DNA from: DASUPK01 sp033856335
GTDB lineage: Bacteria; Actinomycetota; Thermoleophilia; Solirubrobacterales; 70-9
Length of the DNA stretch: 18,667 nt
Reading direction: 5' to 3'
Assembly (NCBI GenBank): GCA_033856335.1
Contig: JAWVFG010000057.1
Span: forward strand, 1 to 18,667
The position numbers were made by a program, and so were the translations under genes. The notes beneath the pieces are model-generated. The model searched no databases. It was given only the letters and a program-made list of their open reading frames with translations, and had not been told where the DNA came from. Of the stretch, positions 6,992 to 14,322 are shown piece by piece; positions within the stretch are counted from its first letter, which is position 1, and each line of letters opens with the position of its first letter.

Positions 6992-7123
6992 ATGAACCTA
7001 CCGCTACTGCTGATCGTGATCGGGATCATCCTGGCCCTCCTCGTCAACTATGGGCTCGGCCTGGCGTGCATCCTGATCGGTCTCGTCCTGCTGATCTGGC
7101 CAAGGCTGCGCACCACCGTCTGA
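6992..7123 (+). CDS. small two-helix membrane protein
   Basis: 43 residues: a short start (MNLP), two hydrophobic helices (about 4-18 and 22-37) split by NYG, and a basic end (PRLRTTV). The length, near-total hydrophobicity, positive C-terminus and lack of any competing longer ORF with good codon use support a real small membrane protein. Many actinobacteria carry such uncharacterised proteins; I can assign no function. No convincing Shine-Dalgarno precedes the ATG. It is divergent from the HAD gene, and its stop codon lies inside the first copy of an 11-bp palindrome described separately. Confidence 0.6.
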   Translation: MNLPLLLIVIGIILALLVNYGLGLACILIGLVLLIWPRLRTTV

Positions 7124-7146
7124 CGGTGCTCGCTTCCGTCTGACGG
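7116..7146. repeat. tandem palindromic 11-mer CCGTCTGACGG, 20-bp period
   Basis: CCGTCTGACGG occurs at 7116-7126 and again at 7136-7146, start to start exactly 20 bases. Each copy is itself a palindrome (CCGTC-T-GACGG). The first contains the TGA stop of the small membrane gene; the second lies 64 bases before the sulfotransferase start. The geometry (two dyad sites, two helical turns apart, upstream of an operon) suits a paired operator for a dimeric repressor. The second copy can also fold within a larger hairpin, GTGCTC (7127-7132, last base shared with the loop side) pairing with GAGCAC (7147-7152). Confidence 0.45.
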
Positions 7147-7209
7147 GAGCACGATGCTGCGACCGGATGCCGCAGAGCGTGTAAGTATTCCCATCTGAAA
7201 AGGGGCAAA

Positions 7210-8157
7210 GTGCCAGAGGGAGACACACCGGACATCTCGGTGAGGGAACCGGGGCGGTTGGCCTGGATCTTCGGCTCGTCGCGAAGCGGCAGCACTTGGC
7301 TGCTCCGCATGCTCTCCGAGCTGGAGCGTGTCATTCCGGTCGACGACCCCCACATCGGCCACCACCTGGGCGTCTGGCGGCCGATCCCGCTCGCCTGGGC
7401 GACCGCGAAGGACCCGCCGAAGCTCGGGACGCTCGCCGACTACAAGCGCCAGAAGCGGGACTACCTCTTCTCCGACCGGTATCGGGAGACCTGGATTCCC
7501 CAGCTGCGTGACCTGATCGCCGCCCGATTCGAGGCTCAGGCCGCCGAGGACATCGCCGAGGCGGGCGGCGTCGATCGCCCGATCGTCGTCGTCAAGGAGC
7601 CGGGGTCCCACGCGGCCGACACGATCATGAACCTCTTCCCCAGCTCGTCGCTGATCTTCCTGCTGCGCGACGGGCGCGACGTGGTCGACTCCTGGCTAGA
7701 CGGCTACCGGGACGGCACCTGGGCGACGGAGGAGGGGGCCTATCCCCTCGATGACGCCGGCAGGCCCGCGCTGATCCGCTGGCAGTCGAGCGTCTGGCTC
7801 CATCGCACCGAGGTCGTGCAGGAGACCTTCAAGCGGACCGACCCCGGCCGCCGCGCCCTGATTCGCTACGAGGAGATGCGCGCCGATCCCGTCGGCGCCC
7901 TGGAGATCATCTGCGACCTGCTCGGGATCGAGGCGGACCGGGGAGACCTGGCGCGCATTGCGGCCTCCAACGAGTTCTCTCGCGTCCCCAAGTCACGCAA
8001 GGGCGCCGGCCGCGAGATCCGGCGGGCCGAGCCCGGCGGCTGGGCGAATCACATGTCGCGCGACGAGATCCTCGCCATGCACGAGATCCTCGCCGAGAAG
8101 CTCGACGAGCTCGGCTACCTGCGCCCGGGGGACATCCCGGGACGCCGCGCGGCCTGA
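7210..8157 (+). CDS. PAPS-dependent sulfotransferase family protein
   Basis: 315 residues, GTG start with AAGGGG ending about four bases upstream. Sulfotransferases move a sulfuryl group from PAPS to a hydroxyl or amine acceptor in the cytoplasm. The N-terminal FGSSRSGSTWL (21-31) is the 5'-phosphosulfate-binding P-loop-like motif; KEPG and FLLRDGRDVVDSW in the middle form the 3'-phosphate-binding region with its conserved Arg and Ser. The C-terminal third (RKGAGREIRRAEPGGWANHMS) resembles the RxGxxGxWxxHL region of the family. The acceptor (lipid, sugar or small metabolite) is unknown. It probably leads an operon with the phosphoesterase (23-base gap) and the duplicated protein, behind the 86-base gap that holds the palindromic 11-mers. 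Confidence 0.87.
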   Translation: MPEGDTPDISVREPGRLAWIFGSSRSGSTWLLRMLSELERVIPVDDPHIGHHLGVWRPIPLAWATAKDPPKLGTLADYKRQKRDYLFSDRYRETWIPQLRDLIAARFEAQAAEDIAEAGGVDRPIVVVKEPGSHAADTIMNLFPSSSLIFLLRDGRDVVDSWLDGYRDGTWATEEGAYPLDDAGRPALIRWQSSVWLHRTEVVQETFKRTDPGRRALIRYEEMRADPVGALEIICDLLGIEADRGDLARIAASNEFSRVPKSRKGAGREIRRAEPGGWANHMSRDEILAMHEILAEKLDELGYLRPGDIPGRRAA

Positions 8158-8180
8158 TCCTCCTTGCCAGACTGCGACCC

Positions 8181-8783
8181 GTGAAGCTGCTCGCCTTCAG
8201 CGACCTGCACCGCGACCTCGATCAGGCACGACGGCTGGTCGAGCGCTCGTCGGAGGCCGATGTCGTGATCGCCGCCGGCGACTTCGCCTCTGTCCACGAG
8301 GGCCTCGAGGAGACGATCGGCGCCCTCACGGCGATCTCGATGCCAACGATCCTGGTCCCCGGCAACAACGAGACCGAGGACGCCCTGCGCTCGGCCTGCG
8401 AGCGATGGGACGCGGCGACGGTCCTCCACGGCCAGGGCATGGAGATCGAGGGGACGCAGTTCTTCGGCCTGGGGGCCGGGATCCCGGTCACGCCCTGGGA
8501 CTGGAGCTTCGACCTCGATGAGGAACAGGCCGCTGAGCGACTCGCCGCCTGCCCGGAGGGGGCGGTGCTAGTCGTGCACTCCCCGCCGAAGGGCTACTGC
8601 GACGAGAGCAGTTCGGGCGAGCACCTGGGGAGCGAGGCCATCCTCGAGGCGATCGAGGCGAAGCAGCCGAAGCTCGCCGTCTGTGGGCACATCCACGAGT
8701 CCTGGGGTGTGGAGAGCGAAATCGGCTCGACGCGCGTCATCAACCTCGGCCCGGCCGGGACCACACTAGAGTTGCGACCGTGA
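8181..8783 (+). CDS. calcineurin-like metallophosphoesterase
   Basis: 200 residues, GTG start. This is a compact two-metal phosphoesterase. Ligands in order are D8 and H10 (SDLH), D34 (GDF), N62 (GNNE), H133 (VVHSPP), H170 and H172 (CGHIH). The canonical GNH(D/E) reads G-N-N-E, so the usual catalytic His is N63; the same change is seen in other small MJ0936/YfcE-like phosphodiesterases and does not imply inactivity. Its small size and lack of signal peptide suit a cytoplasmic phosphodiesterase on a nucleotide or small molecule. It lies 23 bases after the sulfotransferase, and its TGA overlaps the GTG of the next gene (GTGA), indicating translational coupling. No Shine-Dalgarno is seen at its own start. 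Confidence 0.87.
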   Translation: MKLLAFSDLHRDLDQARRLVERSSEADVVIAAGDFASVHEGLEETIGALTAISMPTILVPGNNETEDALRSACERWDAATVLHGQGMEIEGTQFFGLGAGIPVTPWDWSFDLDEEQAAERLAACPEGAVLVVHSPPKGYCDESSSGEHLGSEAILEAIEAKQPKLAVCGHIHESWGVESEIGSTRVINLGPAGTTLELRP

Positions 8784-9466
8784 ACGACTGGAACGATCCG
8801 CCCCGCAACCGCGATGAGTGGCGCGTCGAGGTCGCGCTCGACAAGGAGCAGCACCTCGACTCGCTGAGCGACAGGCTGCACGAGCTCCAGCTCGACAACG
8901 AGGCTCGCAAGCGCCTCGGCGGCAGCGTGATCGTCACGCGCGACGGCCGCTTCCTCTTCATCTACGCGTGGCACGAGGAGTCGGCCCAGGAGGCCGAGCG
9001 GGTGGTCAAGGACATCATGGATCACGAGAAGCTGATCGGCCAGGTGCGGCTGATGCGCTGGCACCCGGTCGCCGAGGAGTGGAAGGACGCCGACGAGTCC
9101 CTGCCCGACGACGAGGCGGCGCTGGCCGAGGAAATGCAGGAGCACGAGCGCGAGGGGACCAGCGAGGCCCACCGCTACGGCGAGTATGGGTGGGAGGTCG
9201 TCATCGATCTCCCTCACATCAGGGACACGCTCCCGCTCGCCAAGAAGCTGCGCGACGAGGGACTGCCTGTGAAGCGGCGCTTCCGTTACCTGCTGGTCGG
9301 CGCGGCCACCGAGGATGACGCAATCGAGCTCGGCAAACGGCTCGAGGGGGAGGTACCCGAGGGCAGCCACGTGGGCGTCCGTGGGAACCCCGATGACATG
9401 CCCCTCCCCGCCTTCGTGAACCTGAGTGCGCTGAAGCCAGGGTTCCTGCGGGATCTCGGCCTCTAG
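8780..9466 (+). CDS. protein of unknown function with an internal domain duplication
   Basis: 228 residues, not recognised. The GTG start overlaps the preceding stop by four bases, so it is almost certainly cotranslated with the phosphoesterase. By eye the protein is two related modules: 13-97 (EWRVEVALDKEQHLDSL.. to MRWHP) and 137-205 (GWEVVIDLPHIRDTLPLA.. to VRGNP), each reading strand, helix, strand(s), helix, strand, which suggests a ferredoxin-like fold. They are joined by a very acidic helical linker (about 100-128). The N-terminal copy has an extra ~10 residues before its central strand. There are no cysteines, membrane segments or catalytic motifs. It may be an adaptor or regulator of the operon's enzymes. 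It meets the diguanylate cyclase tail to tail at a shared CTAG. Confidence 0.75.
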   Translation: MNDWNDPPRNRDEWRVEVALDKEQHLDSLSDRLHELQLDNEARKRLGGSVIVTRDGRFLFIYAWHEESAQEAERVVKDIMDHEKLIGQVRLMRWHPVAEEWKDADESLPDDEAALAEEMQEHEREGTSEAHRYGEYGWEVVIDLPHIRDTLPLAKKLRDEGLPVKRRFRYLLVGAATEDDAIELGKRLEGEVPEGSHVGVRGNPDDMPLPAFVNLSALKPGFLRDLGL

Positions 9467-10989
9467 CTGCCGAGCCCTACGACACGGTCGCGGCCAGCGT
9501 CCTTGGCCGCGTAGAGCGCGGTGTCGGCGCGGGCCGTGAGCGACTCCGCGCTCTGCGCGCCGTCCCAGCGGCAGACGCCCGCCGAGCAGGTCTGTCCTTC
9601 GGGAAGTGACTCGCAGAGCCGCTCCAGCATCTGCCGGGCATGGTCGAGATTGGTCCCGGGGAGGGCGAGCGCGAACTCCTCTCCGCCATAGCGGGCGAGG
9701 ATGTCCCCTGCGCGCAGCGTCTGGCTCCAGGCTCCCGCCATCTGCTTGAGAAAGCGATCGCCGGCCTGGTGGCCGTGCGAGTCGTTGTACTGCTTGAAGT
9801 TGTCGAGGTCGAGGATCGCGACGCAGAGCGCGCCGCCGTCCCGATCGGCGCGGGAGAGCTGACGACTCAGCTCCTCGTTCCAGGCGCGTCGGTTCAGCAG
9901 GCCGGTGAGGTCGTCGGTGCGCGCGGCGACCTCGAGCCTGCCGAGGAGCTCGCCGCGCTCGATCGCGATCGCCGCCTCGAGCGCGAGCAGCCTGACCGCC
10001 CGCCGGGTCTCCCCCCCGAGCTGCTCGAGGTGCTCACGCCAGTAGACCGCGAGGACGCCGACCGCCGTGCTCTTCCCACGGAGGATCGGCTCCCAGAGCG
10101 CCGCACCGGCTTCGAAGCCCGGCGAGAGCTCCTGGGCCGGCTTTGCGCCGCGCATCGAAGCGAAGCGGTCGGTGGCTGAGGTGAACACCTGGATCGCCCC
10201 GGAGCTCGGGGTGACGAACGGGAGCATGATGCCTTCGGCGTCGGCGCCCGCAACCGCGGTCGCCTGCAGCGCGTCGCCCGAGTGGTTCGGCCGCCACAGG
10301 ACGGCCACGGAGGCATGCGCCGTCCGCACGGCGGCCGAGCAGATTGCCCAGCCGACCGCCCGGGGATCGCTCTGAACCGCGAGCTGCCTCGCCACCTCGC
10401 CGACGGCCTCGAGGTTCGCGGCCCGCCGCGCCGACGCGTCCGTCTCGCTGCGCAGCCGTCCCGCCAGCGCATCGACGAGTAGGCCGGCCACCAGGATGCT
10501 TCCCACCGTCACGACCCAGCGGGCGACCGGGGTCGGGCCCGAGAGCTGGGTGAGCACCCAGCCATAGGCGAGACCGACGAAAGCCATCTGCAGCGCGCCC
10601 CACCGGCTTCCGAAGAAGAAGAACGCGTAGACCCCGATCCACAGGTACCAGATCGTGTAGTAGCCGCTCGGATCGTGGCCGTAGTACACCGCGCGGGTGA
10701 CGACCGCCGTGCCGGCCAGGACGATCAGAGGCAGCGACCAGCTCGGCACCCGGTTTCGCAGCAGGAGGAGGGCGAAGCCCGCGACGTAAGCGAACACCAC
10801 GTTGCTCCAGAGCGCGGACGAGTCGTAGAAGCTCGGGTGCGGTAGCAGCAGAGAGAGGCCACCGATCGTCGCGCCGGCGAGGAACAGCGCGCCGAGGATG
10901 CTGGCCATCGTGCGGGGCTGGTGAAACTCGCGGCCGCCGCTGACCCCTATCGCCCATGCACCTTCACCGACGCTCACGGGACCGAGCAT
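9463..10989 (-). CDS. membrane-bound GAF-GGDEF diguanylate cyclase
   Basis: 508 residues from ATG 10989. About six membrane helices (near 29-49, 62-78, 84-100, 112-127, 131-149, 157-176) are followed by a GAF-like domain (about 195-345) and a C-terminal GGDEF domain, which joins two GTP into c-di-GMP. The active-site motif is GGEEF (435-439), DLTGLLNRRAW and LDxDNFKxxND are intact, and RAGD (426-429) at the right distance is the inhibitory I-site. It should be an active, feedback-inhibited cyclase sensing a membrane or GAF ligand. The start is uncertain: GTG 10977, ATG 10908 (directly at helix 1) and ATG 11085 are alternatives; 11085 is unlikely because its extra residues look non-coding and would reach into the divergent promoter region. 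Confidence 0.9.
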   Translation of the reverse strand: MLGPVSVGEGAWAIGVSGGREFHQPRTMASILGALFLAGATIGGLSLLLPHPSFYDSSALWSNVVFAYVAGFALLLLRNRVPSWSLPLIVLAGTAVVTRAVYYGHDPSGYYTIWYLWIGVYAFFFFGSRWGALQMAFVGLAYGWVLTQLSGPTPVARWVVTVGSILVAGLLVDALAGRLRSETDASARRAANLEAVGEVARQLAVQSDPRAVGWAICSAAVRTAHASVAVLWRPNHSGDALQATAVAGADAEGIMLPFVTPSSGAIQVFTSATDRFASMRGAKPAQELSPGFEAGAALWEPILRGKSTAVGVLAVYWREHLEQLGGETRRAVRLLALEAAIAIERGELLGRLEVAARTDDLTGLLNRRAWNEELSRQLSRADRDGGALCVAILDLDNFKQYNDSHGHQAGDRFLKQMAGAWSQTLRAGDILARYGGEEFALALPGTNLDHARQMLERLCESLPEGQTCSAGVCRWDGAQSAESLTARADTALYAAKDAGRDRVVGLGS

Positions 10990-11047
10990 CTCATGGTGGC
11001 TATGACCAGGGCATCCGTAATTTCTGCCGAATCTCGCGTACCCGGAA

Positions 11048-11077
11048 GTGCTGACACATCCTCGGGTGAGTGACACA
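11048..11077. repeat. direct repeat GTG(N1-2)TGACACA in a divergent intergenic region
   Basis: TGACACA occurs at 11052-11058 and 11071-11077, 19 bases apart, each preceded by GTG (GTGC- and GTGAG-). They sit between the divergent cyclase and dioxygenase genes, 28-54 bases before the dioxygenase start, and could be sites for a regulator binding one face of the helix. A seven-base repeat is short enough to occur by chance. Confidence 0.3.
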
Positions 11078-11090
11078 AATTGCACCGGGC

Positions 11091-11096
11091 TATCGT
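11091..11096 (+). promoter_or_regulatory. possible -10 element for a leaderless dioxygenase transcript
   Basis: TATCGT fits the actinobacterial TANNNT -10 consensus and ends eight bases before the ATG at 11105, the distance expected if transcription begins at the start codon. The gene has no Shine-Dalgarno, which agrees. No good -35 is visible. Confidence 0.3.
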
Positions 11097-11104
11097 CAAA
11101 CGCG

Positions 11105-11977
11105 ATGAGCGAGAACGGATCGATAGACCCGGGAACGTCGATGGGCGCCGTGCGCCTGGGCGTGGCCGACCTCGAAGAGGTCCGCGACTTCTACCGAGAC
11201 ACGATCGGGCTCTCAGAGCTCGAGCCCGACGAGGGGATCGTTCGCCTCGGAACGAACGGTGACTCCGGCGAGGCGCTGATCGAGCTGGCCGGAGAGCCCG
11301 GTGCCCAGCCACGTCCGCGCGGCACAAGCGGCCTCTTCCATCTGGCGATCCTGGTGCCGAGGCGAGCGGATCTCGCTCGAGCGCTGCAGCGCGTCGCCGA
11401 GTCCGGCTGGCGGCTGAGCGGCGCCTCCGATCATCTGGTCAGCGAGGCGCTCTATCTGAGCGACCCGGAGGGCAACGGGATCGAGCTCTACCGCGACCGC
11501 CCACGGGAGGAGTGGCCCGTCCGTGACGGGGTCCTCCAGATGGACACGCTTCCTCTGGACCTCGACGGGGTGCTCGGTGAGCTTCGCCGGGAGGACGCCG
11601 GCGCCCGCATGCCCGCCGGGACCCGTATGGGACACGTCCACCTCAACGTCGGCGACCTGACGGCGGCGGAGGCCTTCTACTCGGGCGCGCTCGGCTTCGA
11701 CGTCATGGTCCGCGGCTATCCGGGAGCGCTGTTCGTCTCCGCCGGTGGCTACCACCATCACCTCGGCCTCAACACCTGGGCGGGCGAGGGCGCCCCTCCC
11801 CCGCCGCCCGGCACCCGCGGGCTGCGCCAGTTCGAGGTCAAGCTCCCGGGACCGGATCATCTGGCGGCGGAGGAGGACCGACTTCGCGAGGCCGGCTTCG
11901 AGCCCGTTCGCGAGGGTGATCGCGTGCGGGTCACCGACCCCGCCGGCAACGGCGTGGTCCTCTCCGCCAAGTCCTGA
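11105..11977 (+). CDS. two-domain VOC (glyoxalase/extradiol dioxygenase) protein, CatE-like
   Basis: 290 residues with two vicinal-oxygen-chelate domains (about 13-130 and 173-290), the layout of Bacillus CatE-type catechol 2,3-dioxygenases that open an aromatic ring with Fe(II). The C-terminal domain carries GHVHL (H177, H179) and GGYHHHLGLNTW (H217-H219), signatures of this subgroup. The N-terminal domain keeps LFHLAI (H79), SDH (H110) and the SDPEGNGIELYRDRP run (E127), but its first strand reads GAVRL where a metal-binding GHVxL would be usual. The fold is certain; the substrate is not, and ring cleavage is inferred from similarity. ATG 11105 is chosen; ATG 11141, just before the first strand, is possible. 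It is divergent from the cyclase and 169 bases before glutamine synthetase. Confidence 0.85.
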   Translation: MSENGSIDPGTSMGAVRLGVADLEEVRDFYRDTIGLSELEPDEGIVRLGTNGDSGEALIELAGEPGAQPRPRGTSGLFHLAILVPRRADLARALQRVAESGWRLSGASDHLVSEALYLSDPEGNGIELYRDRPREEWPVRDGVLQMDTLPLDLDGVLGELRREDAGARMPAGTRMGHVHLNVGDLTAAEAFYSGALGFDVMVRGYPGALFVSAGGYHHHLGLNTWAGEGAPPPPPGTRGLRQFEVKLPGPDHLAAEEDRLREAGFEPVREGDRVRVTDPAGNGVVLSAKS

Positions 11978-12100
11978 CGAGGCCCCCGCCCAGCCCCGAC
12001 CGGGTGGCGAAACGGGTTCGTGGATTTTTATACGCGGGGACAATGCCGCCTCCGTGCCTGGGCGTCTAATCTCCGCGCCTCGATTCGTTGATCAACTTCG

Positions 12101-12119
12101 GCGCGCCCGCAGGGCGCGC
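12101..12119 (+). promoter_or_regulatory. strong GC hairpin in the leader of the glutamine synthetase gene
   Basis: GCGCGCCC (12101-12108) and GGGCGCGC (12112-12119) form a perfect 8-bp stem with a GCA loop, ending 27 bases before the ATG. No U-run follows, so it does not look like a standard intrinsic terminator. Just downstream GCCT (12123-12126) can pair with AGGC (12133-12136), covering part of the GAGGAGG ribosome site (12129-12135). The pair may form a translational control leader; a terminator for the dioxygenase gene, 124 bases upstream, is an alternative. Confidence 0.4.
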
Positions 12120-12146
12120 TGAGCCTGCGAGGAGGCTGCCCCGACG

Positions 12147-14291
12147 ATGATCAAGACCCGCGCCAAGAACGTCAGATCCGCCACCTGGAGCCCCAACGGC
12201 GACGCCCTCGGCACCGTCGACCTGACCAAGGCCGACAACAACCCGTTCGGGATCAACGTCTTCTCCGCCGCCGTCCAGAAGGACGTTCTGCCGAAGGACG
12301 TCTACGAGAAGCTGCAGGCGACGCTCGACCACGGCGAGGCGCTCGACATCTCGCTGGCCGACGCGGTCGCCGAGGCGATGAAGGAGTGGGCGCTGGCGCG
12401 AGGCGCGACCCACTTCACCCACGTCTTCCAGCCCCTCACCGGCCTCACCGCCGAGAAGCACGACTCGTTCTTCGAGCCCAACCGTCAGGGCAAGTGGATG
12501 GCGAAGTTCTCGGGCAAGGAGCTGATCCAGGGCGAGCCCGACGCCTCCTCCTTCCCCACCGGCGGCATCCGCGAGACCTTCGAGGCCCGGGGCTACACGG
12601 CCTGGGACCCGACCAGCCCGGCGTTCATCCTCGAGAACCCGAACGGCGCGCTGCTCTGCATCCCGACCGCGTTCGTCTCCTGGACGGGCGAGGCGCTCGA
12701 CGCGAAGACTCCGCTGCTGCGCTCGATGGACGCCCTCTCGAGGTCGGCGATCCGCGCCCTCAAGCTCCTCGGCGACGACGACGCGAAGCGCGTCTTCACC
12801 ACTGTCGGCCCCGAGCAGGAGTACTTCCTGATCGATGAGAACTACTACTTCGCCCGCACGGACCTGGTGATCACCGGCAGGACGATGTTCGGGGCCAAGC
12901 CGGCAAAGGGCCACGAGCTGGATGACCACTACTTCGGGGTGATCCCGGAGAGGGTGCTCGCCTGCATCCTCGACTTCGAGAACGAGCTGGCCAGGCTCGG
13001 CGTGCCGATCAAGACGCGCCACAACGAGGTCGCACCGGCGCAGCACGAGATCGCGCCGATCTTCGAGAACTCGAACGTCGGCTCGGACCACCAGCAGCTC
13101 ACGATGCAGGTCATGCAGCGGGTCGCCCGCAAGTACGGCCTCGTCTGCCTCCTGCACGAGAAGCCCTTCGCCGGCGTCAACGGCTCAGGCAAGCACAACA
13201 ACTGGTCGATGGGGACCGACACGGGCGGCAACCTGCTCGAGCCGGGCGACACGCCCGCGGACAACATCAACTTCCTGTTCTTCTGCGCGGCGGTGATCCA
13301 GGCCGTCAACAAGCACCAGGGCCTGCTGCGTGCCTCAGTGGCCGGGATCGGACAGGACCACCGCCTGGGCGCCAACGAGGCGCCGCCGGCGATCATCTCG
13401 ATCTTCCTCGGCGCCGAGCTGACGAAGGTCTTCGAGGCGATCTCCTCGGGCAGCGGCGACCCGCACACCCCGGGGTCATTCCTCGAGCTGGGCGCCGAGG
13501 TCCTGCCCCCGCTGCCGATGCACGGCGGCGACCGCAACCGGACCTCTCCCTTCGCCTTCACGGGCAACAAGTTCGAGTTCCGTGCCGTCGGGTCGAGCCA
13601 GTCGCTCGCCTTCCCGAACACGGTGCTCAACACCATCGCCGCGGAGGCGATCGACGATCTCTCCGACAAGCTCGAGGCCAAGGGCACCGACGACCTTCCC
13701 GCCGCCGTGACAGCGGTGGTCAAGGATGCCTATGACGCCAACAAGCAGATCATCTTCGACGGCGACAACTACGACGAGGCCTGGCACAAGGAGGCGGAGG
13801 AGGTTCGCGGCCTGAAGAACCTGCGCACGACCCCGGACGCCCTGCCCGAGGTGGTCGCCGAGCCCACCGTCTCGATGATGGGCAAGTACAAGGTTCTCAA
13901 CGAGCGCGAGCTCGAGTCACGCTACGAGGTCTGGCTCGAGCAGTACATCATCCGCGCCAACATCGAGGCCGAGACCGCGGACACGATGGCCCGGACCCTG
14001 ATCCTGCCCGCCGCTCTGCGTTATCTGGCTCTCGGCGACGACGCTGGAGTCGGCGCGGTCGCCCAGGAGACGACCCCGCTGGTCGAGGAGCTGATCGCCG
14101 CCATCAGGGAACTCGACGAAGCCAACCAGTACCCGGACGGCCTCGAGGGGATGGACCTTGCCGTCTACGCCCGCGACAAGCAGGTCGCGGGAATGGCACG
14201 GGTCCGCGAGGTGGCGGACAGGCTGGAGAAGATCGTCCCCGACGACCTCTGGCCGCTGCCGAAGTACGCGGAGATGCTCCTCATTCGCTAG
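12147..14291 (+). CDS. glnN: glutamine synthetase type III
   Basis: 714 residues, the length of GSIII (about 700-730) rather than the ~470 of GSI. It makes glutamine from glutamate, ammonia and ATP in the cytoplasm; GSIII enzymes form double hexameric rings. The GSIII-specific signature FPTGGIRETFEARGYTAWDP (136-155) is present, with GPEQEYFLID (221-230, metal-binding glutamates), HNEVAPAQHEIAP (292-304), NGSGKHNNWS (345-354, ATP/glutamate loop) and RLGANEAPP (406-414). ATG 12147 is chosen; GAGGAGG ends 11 bases upstream, a long but usable spacing. The gene is complete and closes 19 bases from the convergent acyltransferase. The GSI adenylylation tyrosine does not apply to this type, so control is probably at expression, perhaps through the leader hairpin. 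Confidence 0.96.
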   Translation: MIKTRAKNVRSATWSPNGDALGTVDLTKADNNPFGINVFSAAVQKDVLPKDVYEKLQATLDHGEALDISLADAVAEAMKEWALARGATHFTHVFQPLTGLTAEKHDSFFEPNRQGKWMAKFSGKELIQGEPDASSFPTGGIRETFEARGYTAWDPTSPAFILENPNGALLCIPTAFVSWTGEALDAKTPLLRSMDALSRSAIRALKLLGDDDAKRVFTTVGPEQEYFLIDENYYFARTDLVITGRTMFGAKPAKGHELDDHYFGVIPERVLACILDFENELARLGVPIKTRHNEVAPAQHEIAPIFENSNVGSDHQQLTMQVMQRVARKYGLVCLLHEKPFAGVNGSGKHNNWSMGTDTGGNLLEPGDTPADNINFLFFCAAVIQAVNKHQGLLRASVAGIGQDHRLGANEAPPAIISIFLGAELTKVFEAISSGSGDPHTPGSFLELGAEVLPPLPMHGGDRNRTSPFAFTGNKFEFRAVGSSQSLAFPNTVLNTIAAEAIDDLSDKLEAKGTDDLPAAVTAVVKDAYDANKQIIFDGDNYDEAWHKEAEEVRGLKNLRTTPDALPEVVAEPTVSMMGKYKVLNERELESRYEVWLEQYIIRANIEAETADTMARTLILPAALRYLALGDDAGVGAVAQETTPLVEELIAAIRELDEANQYPDGLEGMDLAVYARDKQVAGMARVREVADRLEKIVPDDLWPLPKYAEMLLIR

Positions 14292-14293
14292 CT

Positions 14294-14322
14294 GCCGAGG
14301 AGCGCGCCGGCTAGCGCTCGGC
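14294..14322. terminator. possible bidirectional hairpin between convergent genes
   Basis: GCCGAG (14294-14299) pairs with CTCGGC (14317-14322), and CGC with GCG inside; an alternative pairing is GAGCGC with GCGCTC. It spans the 19-base gap between the glutamine synthetase and acyltransferase stops. There is no T-run on either strand, so it is at best an unconventional terminator. Confidence 0.3.

Noticed and set aside
10990..11085. N-terminal extension of the membrane cyclase from ATG 11085
   Set aside because: The added 32 residues look non-coding and would cover the divergent promoter region; ATG 10989 or a later start is more likely.
12066..13157. Long minus-strand ORF (363 codons) opposite the glutamine synthetase gene
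   Set aside because: A high-GC antisense shadow: low-complexity Val/Glu/Arg sequence, no recognisable domain, and complete overlap with an unmistakable GSIII gene.
14288..14315. GCTAGC twice (14288-14293 and 14310-14315)
   Set aside because: Each copy contains a TAG stop (or its complement) of one of the two convergent genes; a six-base match at a stop junction is easily chance.
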